NCBI GenBank assembly: GCA_019400425.1
Contig: JAFREE010000178.1
Span: 1-47,786 of the forward strand
Length of the DNA stretch: 47,786 bases
From: Hymenochaete sp. R1
Taxonomy: Eukaryota; Basidiomycota; Agaricomycetes; Hymenochaetales; Hymenochaetaceae
Direction: 5' to 3'
Shown here: positions 1-13,372 of the stretch, in pieces
Layout: every line of letters begins with the position of its first letter
How positions within the stretch are numbered: the stretch's first letter is position 1
The notes under the pieces: model-generated
Database searches by the model: none
What the model was told of the DNA's origin: nothing
What the model saw: only the letters and a program-made list of their open reading frames with translations
Translations under genes and position numbers: made by a program

Positions 1-70
1 AAAATATGTAATAAGTCGGACCCATTTATGGAAATATCTCTTGCCGAGATCGGCTAAGCCGGAAATTTTG

Positions 71-360
71 CGAACTACACCCGGCGGAAAGAATGAACGT
101 AGTCACGTGTTTTTCCCACAGTGATGTCGCGTCATTGCCGTTGCTCCTCATCGTCATCTTTTGACCTTTCGTGCTCGCCGACAATCCTTTAATTCGTCAA
201 ACCTTTCAAGTAACTATGTTAAATACTCAAAATAAGTCAAGAACTGAGTTTGTTGGGCATACAGAAATAATGATGCCATTCGCCGACAGGCGGCGACGAC
301 GCGACATCACTGTGGGAAAAACACGTGACTACGTTCATTCTTTCCGCCGGGTGTAGCTCA
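71..360. repeat. Inverted repeat, possible MITE or hairpin locus
   Basis: Bases 75-133 and 298-356 are perfect reverse complements over 59 bp. The match extends imperfectly to about 70 bp (71-140 against 291-360, four mismatches), with a loop of about 150 bp that is not itself symmetrical. Each arm contains CACGTG. No transposase and no clear target-site duplication are visible, so a MITE-like non-autonomous element, a fold-back element or a hairpin RNA locus are all possible. The arms lie 470 bp beyond the 3' end of the aldo/keto reductase gene. Confidence 0.85.
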
Positions 361-766
361 CGCTTAGCTTTTGATTTTTGCTTTTTGCTTGGTCGACACA
401 GTAGAATCTTGCTTTTGAATAAACCCCCTCCCTGACCACCATACAACCCCCCGAAATTCGCGACTTCGTCGAACCGGGCTTGCTGAAAACCTTTTCTCTC
501 TGCAACACCGACAACAACTTGAAGTTGAACTCCAGGTAGACGGAAAGATGACTCAGATTTCAGTTGTGATCAAACTCCCAGTCGATTGTACTATGCAGTA
601 GTACTAGTATGTCCATGAAACAGTACTTCAAGTTCGTTTATTCAGTGTACATACACGTAGCTTCACATTTTCGATTACATGTAATATATACTCGACTCGA
701 GAACGCCCCTCACGGAGTCGAAGAAGACGGCCAGCATAGGTACATTAGTAGGCACTGGCAACATTC

Positions 767-801
767 AAACGAACGAACGAACGAACGAACGAACGAACGA
801 A
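767..801. repeat. (ACGA)n microsatellite
   Basis: About eight tandem copies of a GAAC/ACGA tetranucleotide just past the stop codon of the reductase gene. The same unit recurs at about 25880-25915 and 36944-36969. Confidence 0.95.
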
Positions 802-833
802 TCAGCTAATAATATTACAAGTATCAAATCCAT

Positions 834-2415
<1,582 letters not shown>

Positions 2416-3090
2416 AGTTAGTTGGAGATGTTATTAAGCACTGTCCAGAAGGTAGACAAGCAACGTTGAGTGGTGAAGGTGCAAGACAAGGATGTCCTTG
2501 TCGTTACCCCACCCTGACCTGGGAACGGCATTATCGTGGGTGGAAACTGGAATGAATACATCGTTATTGGTGAGCCCGCGGGAATGCGTCATCTTTGGCT
2601 GAATGTTGCCATGAGGTGATTCGATCTATTCTGAGAGAGTGATCGCGCTTCTAGCCTCCCGACCAAGACTGCTCCGATTCGAGTTTGCGGGAAATGATTC
2701 GCAGTTGGTGATTGCCTGGATCAGCCCACACGTTTTGTCAAAGAGATACAATTTGTACTTTTGAGTAAAAGGAAGCAAGCGGACTGAAGGCAGCATCGTA
2801 TCGATGCTTCAGTAGATTGGGTTGACTGAGACCGTAGCTGATTTAAACCCATGAGGATGACAATGAACTATGCATGCGAGGGCGCAACAACCGAGATTTC
2901 GAGTTGAACATTCAAAGTCGGGAGAAAAGGTAAGAAACACGTCCATCCCGCCAACGCGAAGTAAAGCTTACGTAATGTTACCAAAGTCGCATGTCCATCT
3001 CATCTGCGAGCTGGACGAGGACGTTGAACAAGACGGTGTTGGCAACGAGTTGAACGAAGAGCACGCCCTGTGATGCTCTAACGACACACG
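2416..3090. promoter_or_regulatory. Shared divergent intergenic region
   Basis: 675 bp between the start codons of the reductase (minus) and the LRR protein (plus), so it should carry both promoters. I see no clear TATA element or repeated motif. A 67-codon open frame at 2870-3073 has no recognisable similarity and is not called. Confidence 0.5.
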
Positions 3091-6000
3091 ATGACAATGC
3101 CCCTCTCCCCCGCATGCAACTCCCCCTCATCGTCAGCTGTCACCATCCCTCGCCCAGGAAGATCGATTCTTAAAAAGCCACCTCCGCCACAGCAGTCCTT
3201 CTTCTCACTGACCCGCCTCTCCCGTCTCTTGCCAACTCAGAAGGAATCAAGCATCACTAGCACCAACAGTACCAATGCATCGTTATCAGCGAACGGAACG
3301 CAAGGAAGTGGAGGTCCGATTGCAGATGAACGCAATCTCAAACGCGCCCATTTCTTCCTTCCCGCTCTCACAACCGTCTACCCAATCTCCGTCGCTAATC
3401 CACCTTGCTCTTTGAACACCAAGGAGGAGAAACGGACCGTCGAGGCACGCGAGGCCGAACGGAGAAAACGAATAGTGAGGGGAAATTCGTATGGTCCTGG
3501 ATCGGAAGTCGAACTGTGGTGGTCGACGGACAAAGTCGAGTCGTTTTACCAGGAGTGTTGCGCGGGAAGGGAGGAACAACCCCATCCGGGCATCTCTGCG
3601 GCTCTCAAGGTAAGCGTATTTTTACTTCCTTGGCGTTCTTAAGACATCTTCGGGACCATCGTTACTTGATGCTGGAGCTGAGCTTGTCCAAGCTGCTTCG
3701 CCCGGTGAATAATGCTATGTTCATTCGGAGCTTACCGTCTGTTTCCTTATCCTTGCTCGTGATCGTGGGGTAATCGTTTGTATGCAACCAGTTTCTCATC
3801 TTGTTTTAGAAAGCGATAGGGGCCAATGGAAGGGCGTTGGATCTTTCAGGTGTCCAACTCACGCTCGGTCAGGCAGCAACGCTGTCAGACGTGTTTTCCG
3901 TCGAATGGGGACTTCGGAAACTATTCTTGAAGGAATGCGATCTGGACGAGCATGTACGTCAGACCTTGGCTATTTTTCCTCCTCTCTCTTATATATCTTT
4001 TGGATGCAGAACCTCAAACCAATACTGCACGCTCTCCTTATCCCCAGCAGTCTAAACTTCCTGTCCGTAGCCTCAAATAGACGACTCAAGGTCGGAGCAT
4101 TCAAACTCATCGGATCATTTGTGTCCAAGTCCAAGAATTTGCAATTCCTTGACTTGTCGCAGAATACGCTCGACAAGAAGAGCGTTGAGTATATTGGATT
4201 AGCGCTTAAGCCTGCCGCTGAATCCGGGCTGGTGTCTTTGAGGATGGACGATTGTTCATTAAGGCCTGCGTCGCTAGAGATTCTGGGTGAGTTCATTGAC
4301 TCGGTGGACCTCCCCATCTCCCCTCTTTTCTTCTTCTCAAGCTTAGTATTTGCACTCTAACTTTTCCGTTTTTTTCCAGCACAAAGTGTCCGAACTTCCT
4401 CTCTACGAAACATCTCACTTCGACATAATCGCATCTCCGCTTCCAGTGCCGTAGCCCTCGCACTTATGATTAAAGATTATCCAGATACCATGCCCGCTAC
4501 CTCCAATGCATCTTCACCTTCTGTCACCCCATCCTCCTCGTCTACCTCCCTATTTAATACACTTTCACCACCACTGACCCCGATCACTGATACCCCGCCG
4601 CTCACACCTACGACCCCACACAACCCCTCGCTTCTCAGCACCAACACGAAAAGATCAACACTATCTTCACCCTCGACCTCTCCCCGCCACCAGTCCTCTC
4701 CTTTACCGCCGCCCAGACAAGGTCCAATTCCACCACCACCCGTCCATCCTTCCCAAGCTCCCCTCCAAACAACGTATACTCCTTATATACCCAAAGCACG
4801 GAGGGCTGTCGCCCTCGCCTCTGGCGCAATTGCAAACGCGCGTGCAGTCCAAAACGCCAGCCGCGCCCCCGACCCGCCAAACGTACCCGTTATCACGAGC
4901 TCAAGCGGCGGCGGGGTTGTCACGAGACATAGCGTACCGACTGTTGTCGGTGGTCGAGCTGGATCGCTCCCAAGTCCCGGGGCTGGGACTGGGAATCTAG
5001 GAGGAGGAGGGAGTCCGGTGGTGGGGATTGGGGCTGGGGCTGGGATGGTGAAGGGGACGCGGTCTGGGGGACCGAGTGCTGCGCTTTTGGATAAGGTGAG
5101 GGCGTTGGATGCTTTACCATGCCTTGGGGAGTTGAGGACATTAGATTTGAGAGGGAATGATATCAGGGTAAGCTGGTCGTCTCTCTTATTAGACGGTATC
5201 TGATCTTATGTTGTTGTTGTTGTTGGGTTCTGTCCGTTATGATAGAACGGTATCACCTACGTCGCGCAGGTCTTGAAACGGAATCGGACGCTGAAGGTTC
5301 TCAATTTATCCGAGAACAAGATTGATGTGCAAGGACTAGTGGCGATTGCAGAGGCTTTGGTAAGAATTTCTTGTGCTTAAAAAGCTTTTTGATTAAACAG
5401 TTTTGCCATCGTTGTAGAAATATAATCTTACCCTAGAGACGCTTGACCTGAGCAAAAATCCTTGTTCCGGACCTTCGCTGGATGGGGTGCGCCCAAATGT
5501 CTTTCTTCTGTCAAGCAGAGACCTAATTCCTTTCTACCTCTTAGATTCAATCCTTACGAACCGCATTCACCCTAAACACGTCCCTCAAGCGACTCTTCCT
5601 CTCCTCCACCGCCCTTTCCTCGGCAGGCGCTATTGCCCTGGCCGAGTTCTTGCCCGAGTCAACTTCCCTACTGCATTTGGATCTGTGTAACAACAACCTT
5701 GAGCTTGCGGGTGTGATGGCTTTGAACGAAGGGTTGAAGGCCAATTGGGTGATGAGATGTTTGGATCTAAACATCCCACCTGACGATGAAGAATTCGCTC
5801 GGTGAGTTGAAACGCTTTTTCGCACTTATCTGTGTTCATGCGCGTTTAAAACTCCCACTTATGTTGTGATCGCTCAAGGATGTGTAGAGAAATCCTCAAT
5901 ACCTGCGTGCGGAACACGGAAGAGGCAGAGAAAGTGGCCAAAGCATCGCGTGGTATAGCAGGCAAAGGTGTGTGGGGCATGATTGAGGAAAGCGAGCTTG

Positions 6001-7459
6001 CGAAGTCGTTTAAGAAGGGCGACAACAAAATGGTTGATAATGACCTGCTTGCACAAGCCAAGCAATGCCTCGCAGATCTCCGGACTCTACTTTCTCGTCT
6101 CCAATCTCAGCCCCAACCCTCGGCATCCCCTCCTTCCCTATCCACGACCTCAGACCTCGAAGAAGAGATGGTAGAGCTCACTGAGCGGGCGAAGGCTGCT
6201 CTGGTAGTGATCGGAGATGTCATCCAAGGGACGAATGATCCGATACGGATCGAAGAGTTGTTCTATGTGAACGATTCTATCACGGCCGTTTTGGCGCAGA
6301 TTGAGCAGGTCAAGGCGGATGTCAAAGCAGGGAGCATGACACCTAGGGAGGCAAGCGCTGGTACGAATGTCCAAGTAAGAACAGCCTCATCTTTCATGCT
6401 TCAATTGTATGTCTTCGCCTGGACTCTGACATCCGCATCCTTGTAGGTATCGAAATCGGAAAATAAAGCCAACGGTCTCCGACTTGTCATCCCTCCCGCA
6501 GCATCTGCAATGTCAATTCATCAACTTACTGAGGAGCCAGAACAGGAGCCTCTCGACACGCCGAGAATAGACAAAGGAAAGAAACGTGCACCACCAGAGC
6601 CGGAAGTATATGAGAAGATCTTGAGTCCGAAGGTGGTGCTGCGGGGCTCGAGTGACGATGAAGTGGAAGAAGGCGAGGCCGTGGATGAGATGGGAGAAGG
6701 GGAAATGGTAGACGGGGAATCACCGAATGGGCGGTCGAGGGTGATGGTGGAGGAGGAGGGAGAGATATTTAGGAAAGGAACTGCATTGTTAACGCCGAAT
6801 GAGCTGGAGAGCGAGTTTGAGGGAGAGGAACTTCGTCTTGAAGTGAGCATTTTTCCCTTACAAAATATACGGTCAATTTATAAAATTTTCAGCTCCTCGA
6901 AGCAGAAGTCGAACGTCCACCTCCTCGTCATCTCAACTTCGACGAACTAGGCTTAGAACAATACCCACCTCTCCCCGCCTCTCCTTCCCCCTCATCCCAA
7001 ATCGCGAACCCAATGGACTCCGTCACCTCCGACGCCCGTTCACCCACTGCACAGACCCTCCTCTCCCCCTCCCAATCTATGACATTCCAATCCCCGGTGT
7101 CACCTTCAAACCCTAACAACAAGCCTCCGCCGAAGCCGTATGTGCGGAGGACGCACTCGCATTCAGGACTTGCGATGGGGGCAGGGGCGAGCTCGGCGTC
7201 GGCGAGTCCGTTGGCGGGGAGTCCGAGTCTAGCGGAGATGGCTATTAAGGGATCGTCGCCGCTTGCGAGCCCGAGCTTGAGTGCTGGAGCCGGTTCGAAT
7301 CCGATTGGGAATGGGAGTGGGGTGGGGCTGGGGATTGCAAATGGAGGTGCCGGTGCTGGAGATGCTGGGACGGTAGGAGGCAATAATTATGGTGACGAAC
7401 CACCGCTGCCTTACAGGCCTAGACGGAAGTCGTCAGCGACTTCGTCCCCTGACGTATAG
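3091..7459 (+). CDS. Leucine-rich-repeat protein, PPP1R37-like PP1 regulator
   Basis: A 1208-residue protein in ten exons (3091-3609, 3810-3953, 4010-4286, 4380-5167, 5246-5359, 5418-5486, 5545-5801, 5879-6374, 6447-6842, 6893-7459; frame intact). The N-terminus (about 1-170) is Ser/Pro-rich and carries SILK at residues 25-28 followed by KRAHF at 84-88. SILK is a known protein phosphatase 1 docking motif; KRAHF sits where an RVxF motif would be but lacks the Val/Ile. From about residue 174 come RNI-type leucine-rich repeats (LDLSGVQL, LDLSQNTL, LDLRGNDIR, LNLSENKID, LDLSKNP, LDLCNNNL), interrupted at about 351-548 by a Pro/Ser/Gly-rich insert. The last repeats and the following charged segment resemble PPP1R37, a PP1-inhibiting LRR protein. 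The C-terminal about 400 residues are disordered, acidic, then Ser/Pro/Gly-rich. Other RNI-like proteins remain possible. Upstream in-frame stops support the start. Confidence 0.85.
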
Positions 7460-8358
7460 AATGTGCTAATTATTTGAAGGGACTTTTGGAATTGGAAGGC
7501 GGACGATGAGGATGAATTGGTCACATATCGTTGGGACCTGGATAAATTCTCCTTTGTCCCCCTTCCCTTGTCTTCGTTTCTTTTACATTGTTTTTGCTAC
7601 GCTTTGATAGTGCGACTTGCGTGGATTATCTATTTACGACCTATAGTTAGAGGCGACTGAGAGCTTGAGCACAGGCAAACAATTGCTGGGAATTAGTGAC
7701 GTGTATATGCTCATTTCTAAACGGGTTACTTCTCTTACGAACGTTTGGTTTGAGATAACTTGCTGGCAAAGACTCTTTGGTCCACGTCGGCTGTTTTCAA
7801 ACTCGAAAATCTGTAGAAGCCATAAAAATAGAGTACAAGAATATGGACAAGTGAATTCACGCTCTCTGGCTCGTAGGCAGCACGCGCGCCGGGACGCGGT
7901 CAGCTGCTTCCTCTCCGCTTCTGTATCTTGTGCTTCATCCATCACGTTCGTGATTTTAACCCCCTCAACGTCGCCCTTCTCAATATTTGTCTCATCTTGA
8001 TCTCATAGGCAAACGTTGGGCGTAATGCGCTGAGAAAAAGAACGGTCCTCGGTAGACAGGTCAATGGAGACGATCCCGGGCGCCCGGGATGATGGTGTGA
8101 TAGGCTGGGAGTCTTGAGTCTGATGCGATGCTACTGGAAGTATTTAAATCGAACATAATGATTTGTCGGCGCGTTGCTGAGGACGTCCCTCGAGTTTTTC
8201 GTGCGCTGAATTCGACTTTGTTTCTTCACTTCACTACTCTCGGGACGACGGACAGACTCGGACGCGCCCTCGACGAGTCCAAGCGAGGCATGCTTTGGCC
8301 ACCAACCTCCAGGCGTCATTCCGTATCGGCGTCTCGTCGCCTCAGCGCAAGCAATCCT
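7460..8358. promoter_or_regulatory. Intergenic region with GH92 promoter
   Basis: 899 bp between the LRR stop codon and the GH92 start. It holds an 18-bp perfect palindrome at 8073-8090 and a TATA-like TATTTAAAT about 215 bp upstream of the GH92 start. The GH92 frame stays open upstream to about 8128, so a longer N-terminus is formally possible, but the 8359 start gives a proper signal peptide. No other gene is supported. Confidence 0.5.
8073..8090. promoter_or_regulatory. 18-bp perfect palindrome ATCCCGGGCGCCCGGGAT
   Basis: A perfect GC-rich dyad 269 bp upstream of the GH92 start codon. Its position suggests a dimeric transcription factor site (inference). It does not match the CreA consensus SYGGRG, and I do not recognise the factor. 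Confidence 0.45.
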
Positions 8359-11300
8359 ATGGCCAGGTTCCTTGTCCGTGCTTTCGGAATAGTCGCGGCA
8401 ACAACAAGCACTATGGTGCAAGCTCAACCGACGCAACTTACAAGTCTTGTTAATCTTTTCATTGGGACTGCATCAGGCGCGAACGGTGGGAGTGGAGGGA
8501 ACGCGTTCCCTGGGGCGGCAGTGCCTCATGCTATGGTTAAGGTGTGTGTGTGTGTCTCTGCCTTTTTTTAAAACTTTTTATAGCCTGGGGTATTGAGTTT
8601 TTATTGTGATGGGTCGGATGGTAGGTTGGAATAGATATGGACACTACACCCAGGCAGGCTGGGTATGTGAACATAGACGTTCCTGTTACTGGTATGGGCC
8701 CTTCGGTTTCAGCATTTACTTGTTCGTATTACTCACACAGAAAATGACGCTCATAGGCATATCGCTCATGCACGATGAAGGAACGGGAGGAAATACGGCA
8801 GGAGGATATGGTTTCTTTCCGCTCTTCCCTCTTTCCGGTTGTTCATTTGCGGATTGCCCCGTCGGGCTTGATGCTAGGAAGGCAGACAGGATGCTCGATA
8901 GTGATGGTAGACACGTTTCTGCTCTACGTTATAAAAAAAGCGCTAATGAGAAGGTTATTTGGTTTCATATAGCTGCTTCCCCGGGATACTTCACTTCTAC
9001 CCTCACCAATGGCATTAAACTCGAAACAACCTCTACGCGGCGCGCAGGCCTTATTCGCTTCACTTATCCGTCTTCTACAAACAGCAGCGATAACTTTATA
9101 GTCATTGATCTGGCTAATGACTTGCAACGTTCCTTCGAGGGTGGGACACTCAACATTGATGCTGAAACAGCACGCGTAACACTCTCGGGGACTTACCTAC
9201 AGAGCTATGGAACGGATAACTACACGGCGTACGCATGTTACGACTTCTCCCCGCCTTCGGGAAACCAAAGCTTGATAGAGTTTGGGACATACCAGTCTGT
9301 GAGCTCAAGCGACAAATCCAACGTTACGATCTCTCCCAACTCGACATCTTTGTCGTTCCCCCATGCGGATTCGCCATTGGGCATTGAAGCGGGGGTTCTG
9401 CTTTCTTTTACCCCTCCAAATTCCACTGCGGACGAGACCAACACTATATTGACTCGATTCGGCGTTTCGTTCATCAGCTCAGACCAGGCGTGCTCTAATG
9501 CCGAGAGCGAAATCTCTAGCTGGGATTGGGACATAGTGCAGGAAGCCTCGCAGAGTGCTTGGGAGGACATCTTGGGGCGCATCGAGATCGACACAAGCTC
9601 GGAAAATGCGACAGTCGTTGAGCTGCTGTACTCTTCTGTGGGTTATTTATGTGTAGACGATGGAGATTGTTCTGACGCTTCTTCTTGATTAGTTATACCG
9701 CTCTCAGCTTGTTCCTGCGAACTTGACGGGAGAGAATCCCTATTGGAACTCGCCTTACCCGTTTTATGATGCCCTTTTCTGGTAAGTTGTACATGCCGTT
9801 TAAGGGGAAGGTCTAGAAAGGCGACTTTTGTAGCTCTTGGGACACTTTTAGAACTGTGCATCCCTTGTTATCGATCATCTCGCCTGTCGAATGGGCAGAA
9901 ATCGTCAATGCATATATTGATGGTTGGAGAAATACTGGTTTGTTTATCTTTTATCGTAGCTCGCGAGACGTATACCCGATTCTTATAATAATTTACAGGC
10001 TACATCCCTGAGTGCAGGGCGAATACCAAGAAGTCTGTCGTTTCTTGCCAGATGATTACTCGATCTGTTTCTAAATTGGGATTATTAGGGGATACGTTCA
10101 AGGCGGAAGTGACGGTATGCCTATCCTCGGGGACTTTGCAGTCAAATACGCATCCCAGGCAACACAGCTGGGCGTTCCAACGGATGACTTGTATCAGGCT
10201 TTGGTAGACACAGCGGAAAACACGGTAATTTTCTTCGTTGATTCTCGGGCTTTGAGAAGACTGAGCTTATTTTCTTGAAATGCAAAGCCTCCTAATTGGT
10301 ACATGGGTGAGGATCGTTTGTATTTCACCTGAAGAGGCTTCTGCTAAGGAAAGTTGCCAGTTGGAAGACAGAATACAGCTTGGAAGTCTTTCGGTTACAT
10401 TCCTACGGACTGGACGGACCCGTCTGGATCGACTGGGTTACCTACGCGTGAAGCCTCTCGTGCGCTTGAGGTCCGTTTGTCAATTCAGTGTTATTCGCAA
10501 TTCAAAGTCTTATAGAGAAAAACACCGCTGGCCCTTCAGTACGCCGTAGGTGACTTCGCCGTGCGTCAAGCTGGTGTCGCACTCGGAAAGTCTGCAGATG
10601 ATATTGTGAAATATGAGAATCGGTCGATGAACTTCATAAATCACTGGGATACCAACGTGACGAGCGATGGATACAATGGATTCATGCAGAGACGGTTCAC
10701 TGTACGTTTCACTGTACTTCAAAATGTTGGATACCCACTAACGATCTCGTCGGGAAGAATGGCACTTTCGCATTCAGTGACCCTGTTGCTTGCTCGCCTC
10801 TTGATACCGTCGGGCATTCGTGCGCTCGAGGGACCGATAATGATGTAGGTTTCTATGAATGTGCGTATACCAAATCTCATCCTGATGGACGCCCGGGTCT
10901 TATTCTTTTCTTCTTTCTACGAAGCTTCATCTTGGGAATACAGTTTCTTTGCCCCCCACTCCATGTCGTCTATCGTTGGACTTATGGGCGGCAATGAAAC
11001 TTTTGTCAACAGGACGGATCATTACTTTGATAAGGGATACTTCCTCGCTGGTAATGAACCTTCGTTCGCAATGCCTTTTGCGTACAACTACGCCGGAAGG
11101 CCTGACTTGACAGCTCTGCGCGTAAGGGATGTCGTCTTTGGGAATTTTGGGACCGGGATTGGAGGAGTGAGATTCTGATTGTTCTCTTCTATTTGCGGCG
11201 ACGCTCATACTCCGTTGCCAGATACCTGGGAACGACGATAGCGGTGCGATGGCTGCCCTCCTCATCTTCCATATTCTCGGCCTGTACCCGGTCCCTTCGT

Positions 11301-11623
11301 CGACTCAGCTTCTCCTCGGCTCTCCCCTCCTCCCTTCATACACACTTCACAACGCCCTCCTCAACACGTCCACCCATATCACCGTACAGAACTTTGATGC
11401 TCGATCTGTACAGCAATCGGTGACTACTGATAATGATGTGCGAGTGTTCGTGGCGAATGTAACTGTGAACGGGGAGACAGCGGACAGTATATGCTGGATC
11501 AGATGGGAGGACGTTGTAGGTGGAGGAGATATTGTGATTAGCGTTGATGCAGATGCTGAGGGCGCGAAGGCGAGAGGGTGTGGAGGATCCTTGCCTGATT
11601 CTCTTGCTGATGGTGGATTTTAG
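8359..11623 (+). CDS. Secreted GH92 alpha-mannosidase
   Basis: A glycoside hydrolase family 92 protein; the family comprises calcium-dependent exo-acting alpha-mannosidases, mostly alpha-1,2, that trim mannoproteins and N-glycans. Thirteen exons give an intact 847-residue frame: 8359-8541, 8625-8691, 8757-9637, 9693-9781, 9834-9937, 9999-10032, 10089-10224, 10288-10306, 10349-10470, 10540-10701, 10758-10860, 10925-11166, 11222-11623. Residues 1-22 form a signal peptide (MARFLVRAFGIVAATTSTMVQA). Family landmarks in order are FIGT and FPGAAVPHAMVKVGID near the N-terminus, MHDEGTGG, NPYWNSPYPFYDALF, SWDTFRTVHPL, YVQGGSDGMPILGDFAVKY, WKSFGYIP, SSSWEYSFFAPH, NYAGRPDL, and IPGNDDSGAM at 715-724 carrying the Asp pair assigned to the catalytic base. 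Several Asn-X-Ser/Thr sites suit a secreted glycoprotein. Exon 8 is only 19 bases. The gene is convergent with the GH12 gene. Confidence 0.93.
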
Positions 11624-11816
11624 CGTCATTAGCTGAGTAAATATCATTGATTGCCCATTTATTGCTTATTTACTACTTGTGAGTTGATTCGCCCACGCAC
11701 TCCACAAACTACGTGCTGATTAAACTTTTTTTAATTCCAGAACGCCTATTGCACTCTTGTACATTGATCTCCAATACGATCAGATTCTTCACGATCTCTG
11801 ACATTATACAAGTCCT

Positions 11817-12784
11817 TCACTCAACGCTAAGACTATATTGCGACCTACGGGCATTTGCGAGTATTAGAGTCAGTACCAGTCATCGCTGGAGCATATTATC
11901 ACGTACGTGGTCAAAGTTCCGCTTCCCGAAGTTGGCTCCGTACCCGCTTGCGCGGTCTTCAAGTACTGTGATGCGCTTACGTTGTCCGAATCGTTCTCCA
12001 CCAGGTACTAAGCCCAAGATCAATCAAATCAATGCGACATTAACAACAGTCGCAAACTTACATCGAGGAAATTTTTCACGTCTCCACTGAAGCTCGTAAC
12101 TTGCCCTCCTGAACTCGGCAAGAACGAATACACGTTATTCGCGCCGTTAGAGCCAAAGTACAAGTTCCAAGACTGTCCGGCGATGTTGAGGTCGGATGCG
12201 ATGGGCGTCGGATTTCCATCTGCGCCATACGTAGCGGAGATCGGGCCTGCGTTAACATTGGCAAGCCAAATCATTATTTCGTTAACGTTTGCGCCGTCAG
12301 CGGAGGCGGCCGTGAAGAGGTCGTAGGCGACGTCGACGACGGAACTACTTGCGAGGTTGTCGTATGACCACTTCCAAGTGGTCTACAAGAGCATGATTAA
12401 ATATCACAGATACATCATTCGGAGTCAGAGACTCGATGCGATTCGAAACTGGGAGTAACGTACGGGAATACTCGAAATACTACTCAACTGAGCAGGTATT
12501 CCCGTATTGAGCTGGACGTTGGAGAAGGTCTTGACGCCATTTCCACCGGACCAAGTCCACGTCGTCGTCCAAGCGATATCGGACCCGGACAAAGAAGTAA
12601 CCTGAGCACATTGCGAGCCAGTCGCGCCGCTGATTCCCCACTGGTCAAGGAGAAGTTCGTAGTCACCTTCAATGGCGGTGTCCCACTGGCCACAGTATTC
12701 TGTGGTGTCTTGGCGCTTCGTTGGGATCGTGGAGGCGAGGGCGAGTGGAAGCAGGGATAGAAGGGATAGAAGTTGGGATTTCAT
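11817..12784 (-). CDS. Secreted GH12 endoglucanase / xyloglucanase
   Basis: A glycoside hydrolase family 12 enzyme cleaving beta-1,4-glucan or xyloglucan in plant cell walls; the sequence alone does not separate these activities. Four exons (12784-12464, 12382-12062, 12007-11907, 11844-11817) give 256 residues, the usual size. The signal peptide is MKSQLLSLLSLLPLALAS. Landmarks: YCGQWDT after the signal peptide, SQCAQVTSLSG, WTTTWTWSGG, then NEIMIWLAN with the nucleophile Glu142, SWNLYFG, and QAGTEP with the acid/base Glu238 before the final beta strand ending SQYSLSVE. The last coding exon is just 28 bases. There is no carbohydrate-binding module. The gene is tail to tail with GH92, with 193 bp between the stop codons. 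Confidence 0.93.
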
Positions 12785-13372
12785 GTTGGATAACTTGCAC
12801 ACTGTTCTTAGCTTGAGTCGTACGTCTGGTTTGAGCTGCTTCGATGTGGGTTTCTCGCGTCGAGGTGCGTTTTTCTCTGCATCTGAGCCACCATTCTTGT
12901 ACTTATGCACTCGGAAACGCGAATGCGGAGAGGATTCCACGTATGTCCGATATTCATGACATAGACACTTCGCAATATTGCAGCCAGCTATTCTGCCGCG
13001 TCTGTCAAATTGGACAACACAACGCAACGTGCATCGAATCAAAGCACATGGCCCTCGAGTCTTTGACTTATATTAGCGTTGTGTGGCTAGATTTCTCAAA
13101 GCCGGCACCGAGGCGGCCCGCAGCTTACCAAAGTCAGAAAAGGTGGGCAACTTCAATTCAATTCGTGGGCTGCGGACCGCGGTTGTTGACGTGGTATATT
13201 GGATTTGCGCTACCCCCTAAGTTTGAGGCCGAGGTTTCGTACAGGATTGATCCGAGTGAATGTATTGAAGAAGATGGGTTGCGACGAGCATTGGCTCAGG
13301 GAAAGTCCGATGGAACATTGCATAAAAATGGTACGTTAACCAAGCAGACCGCGCTAGCCTTTATTGACAACC
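12785..13372. promoter_or_regulatory. GH12 upstream region
   Basis: 588 bp between the GH12 start and the end of the next minus-strand gene. It should hold the GH12 promoter. A plus-strand open frame at 12844-13380 overlaps it but shows no domain and is not called. Confidence 0.45.

Larger units (their letters stand above)
1..833. other. Gene-poor flank downstream of the reductase
   Basis: Apart from the inverted repeat at 71-360 and a tetranucleotide tract at 767-801, no protein gene can be supported here. The short open frames show no recognisable domain. It presumably includes the 3' untranslated region of the reductase gene, which ends at 834 on the minus strand. Confidence 0.6.

Noticed and set aside
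2870..3073. 67-codon plus-strand frame between the reductase and the LRR gene
   Set aside because: No similarity recognised, and it sits in a divergent promoter region with no splice link to the LRR gene.
7289..7305. GGTTCGAATCC, a perfect match to the tRNA B-box consensus
   Set aside because: The flanking bases do not form a T-arm stem and no A-box or cloverleaf fits upstream; it is coding sequence of the LRR protein's Gly/Ser-rich tail.
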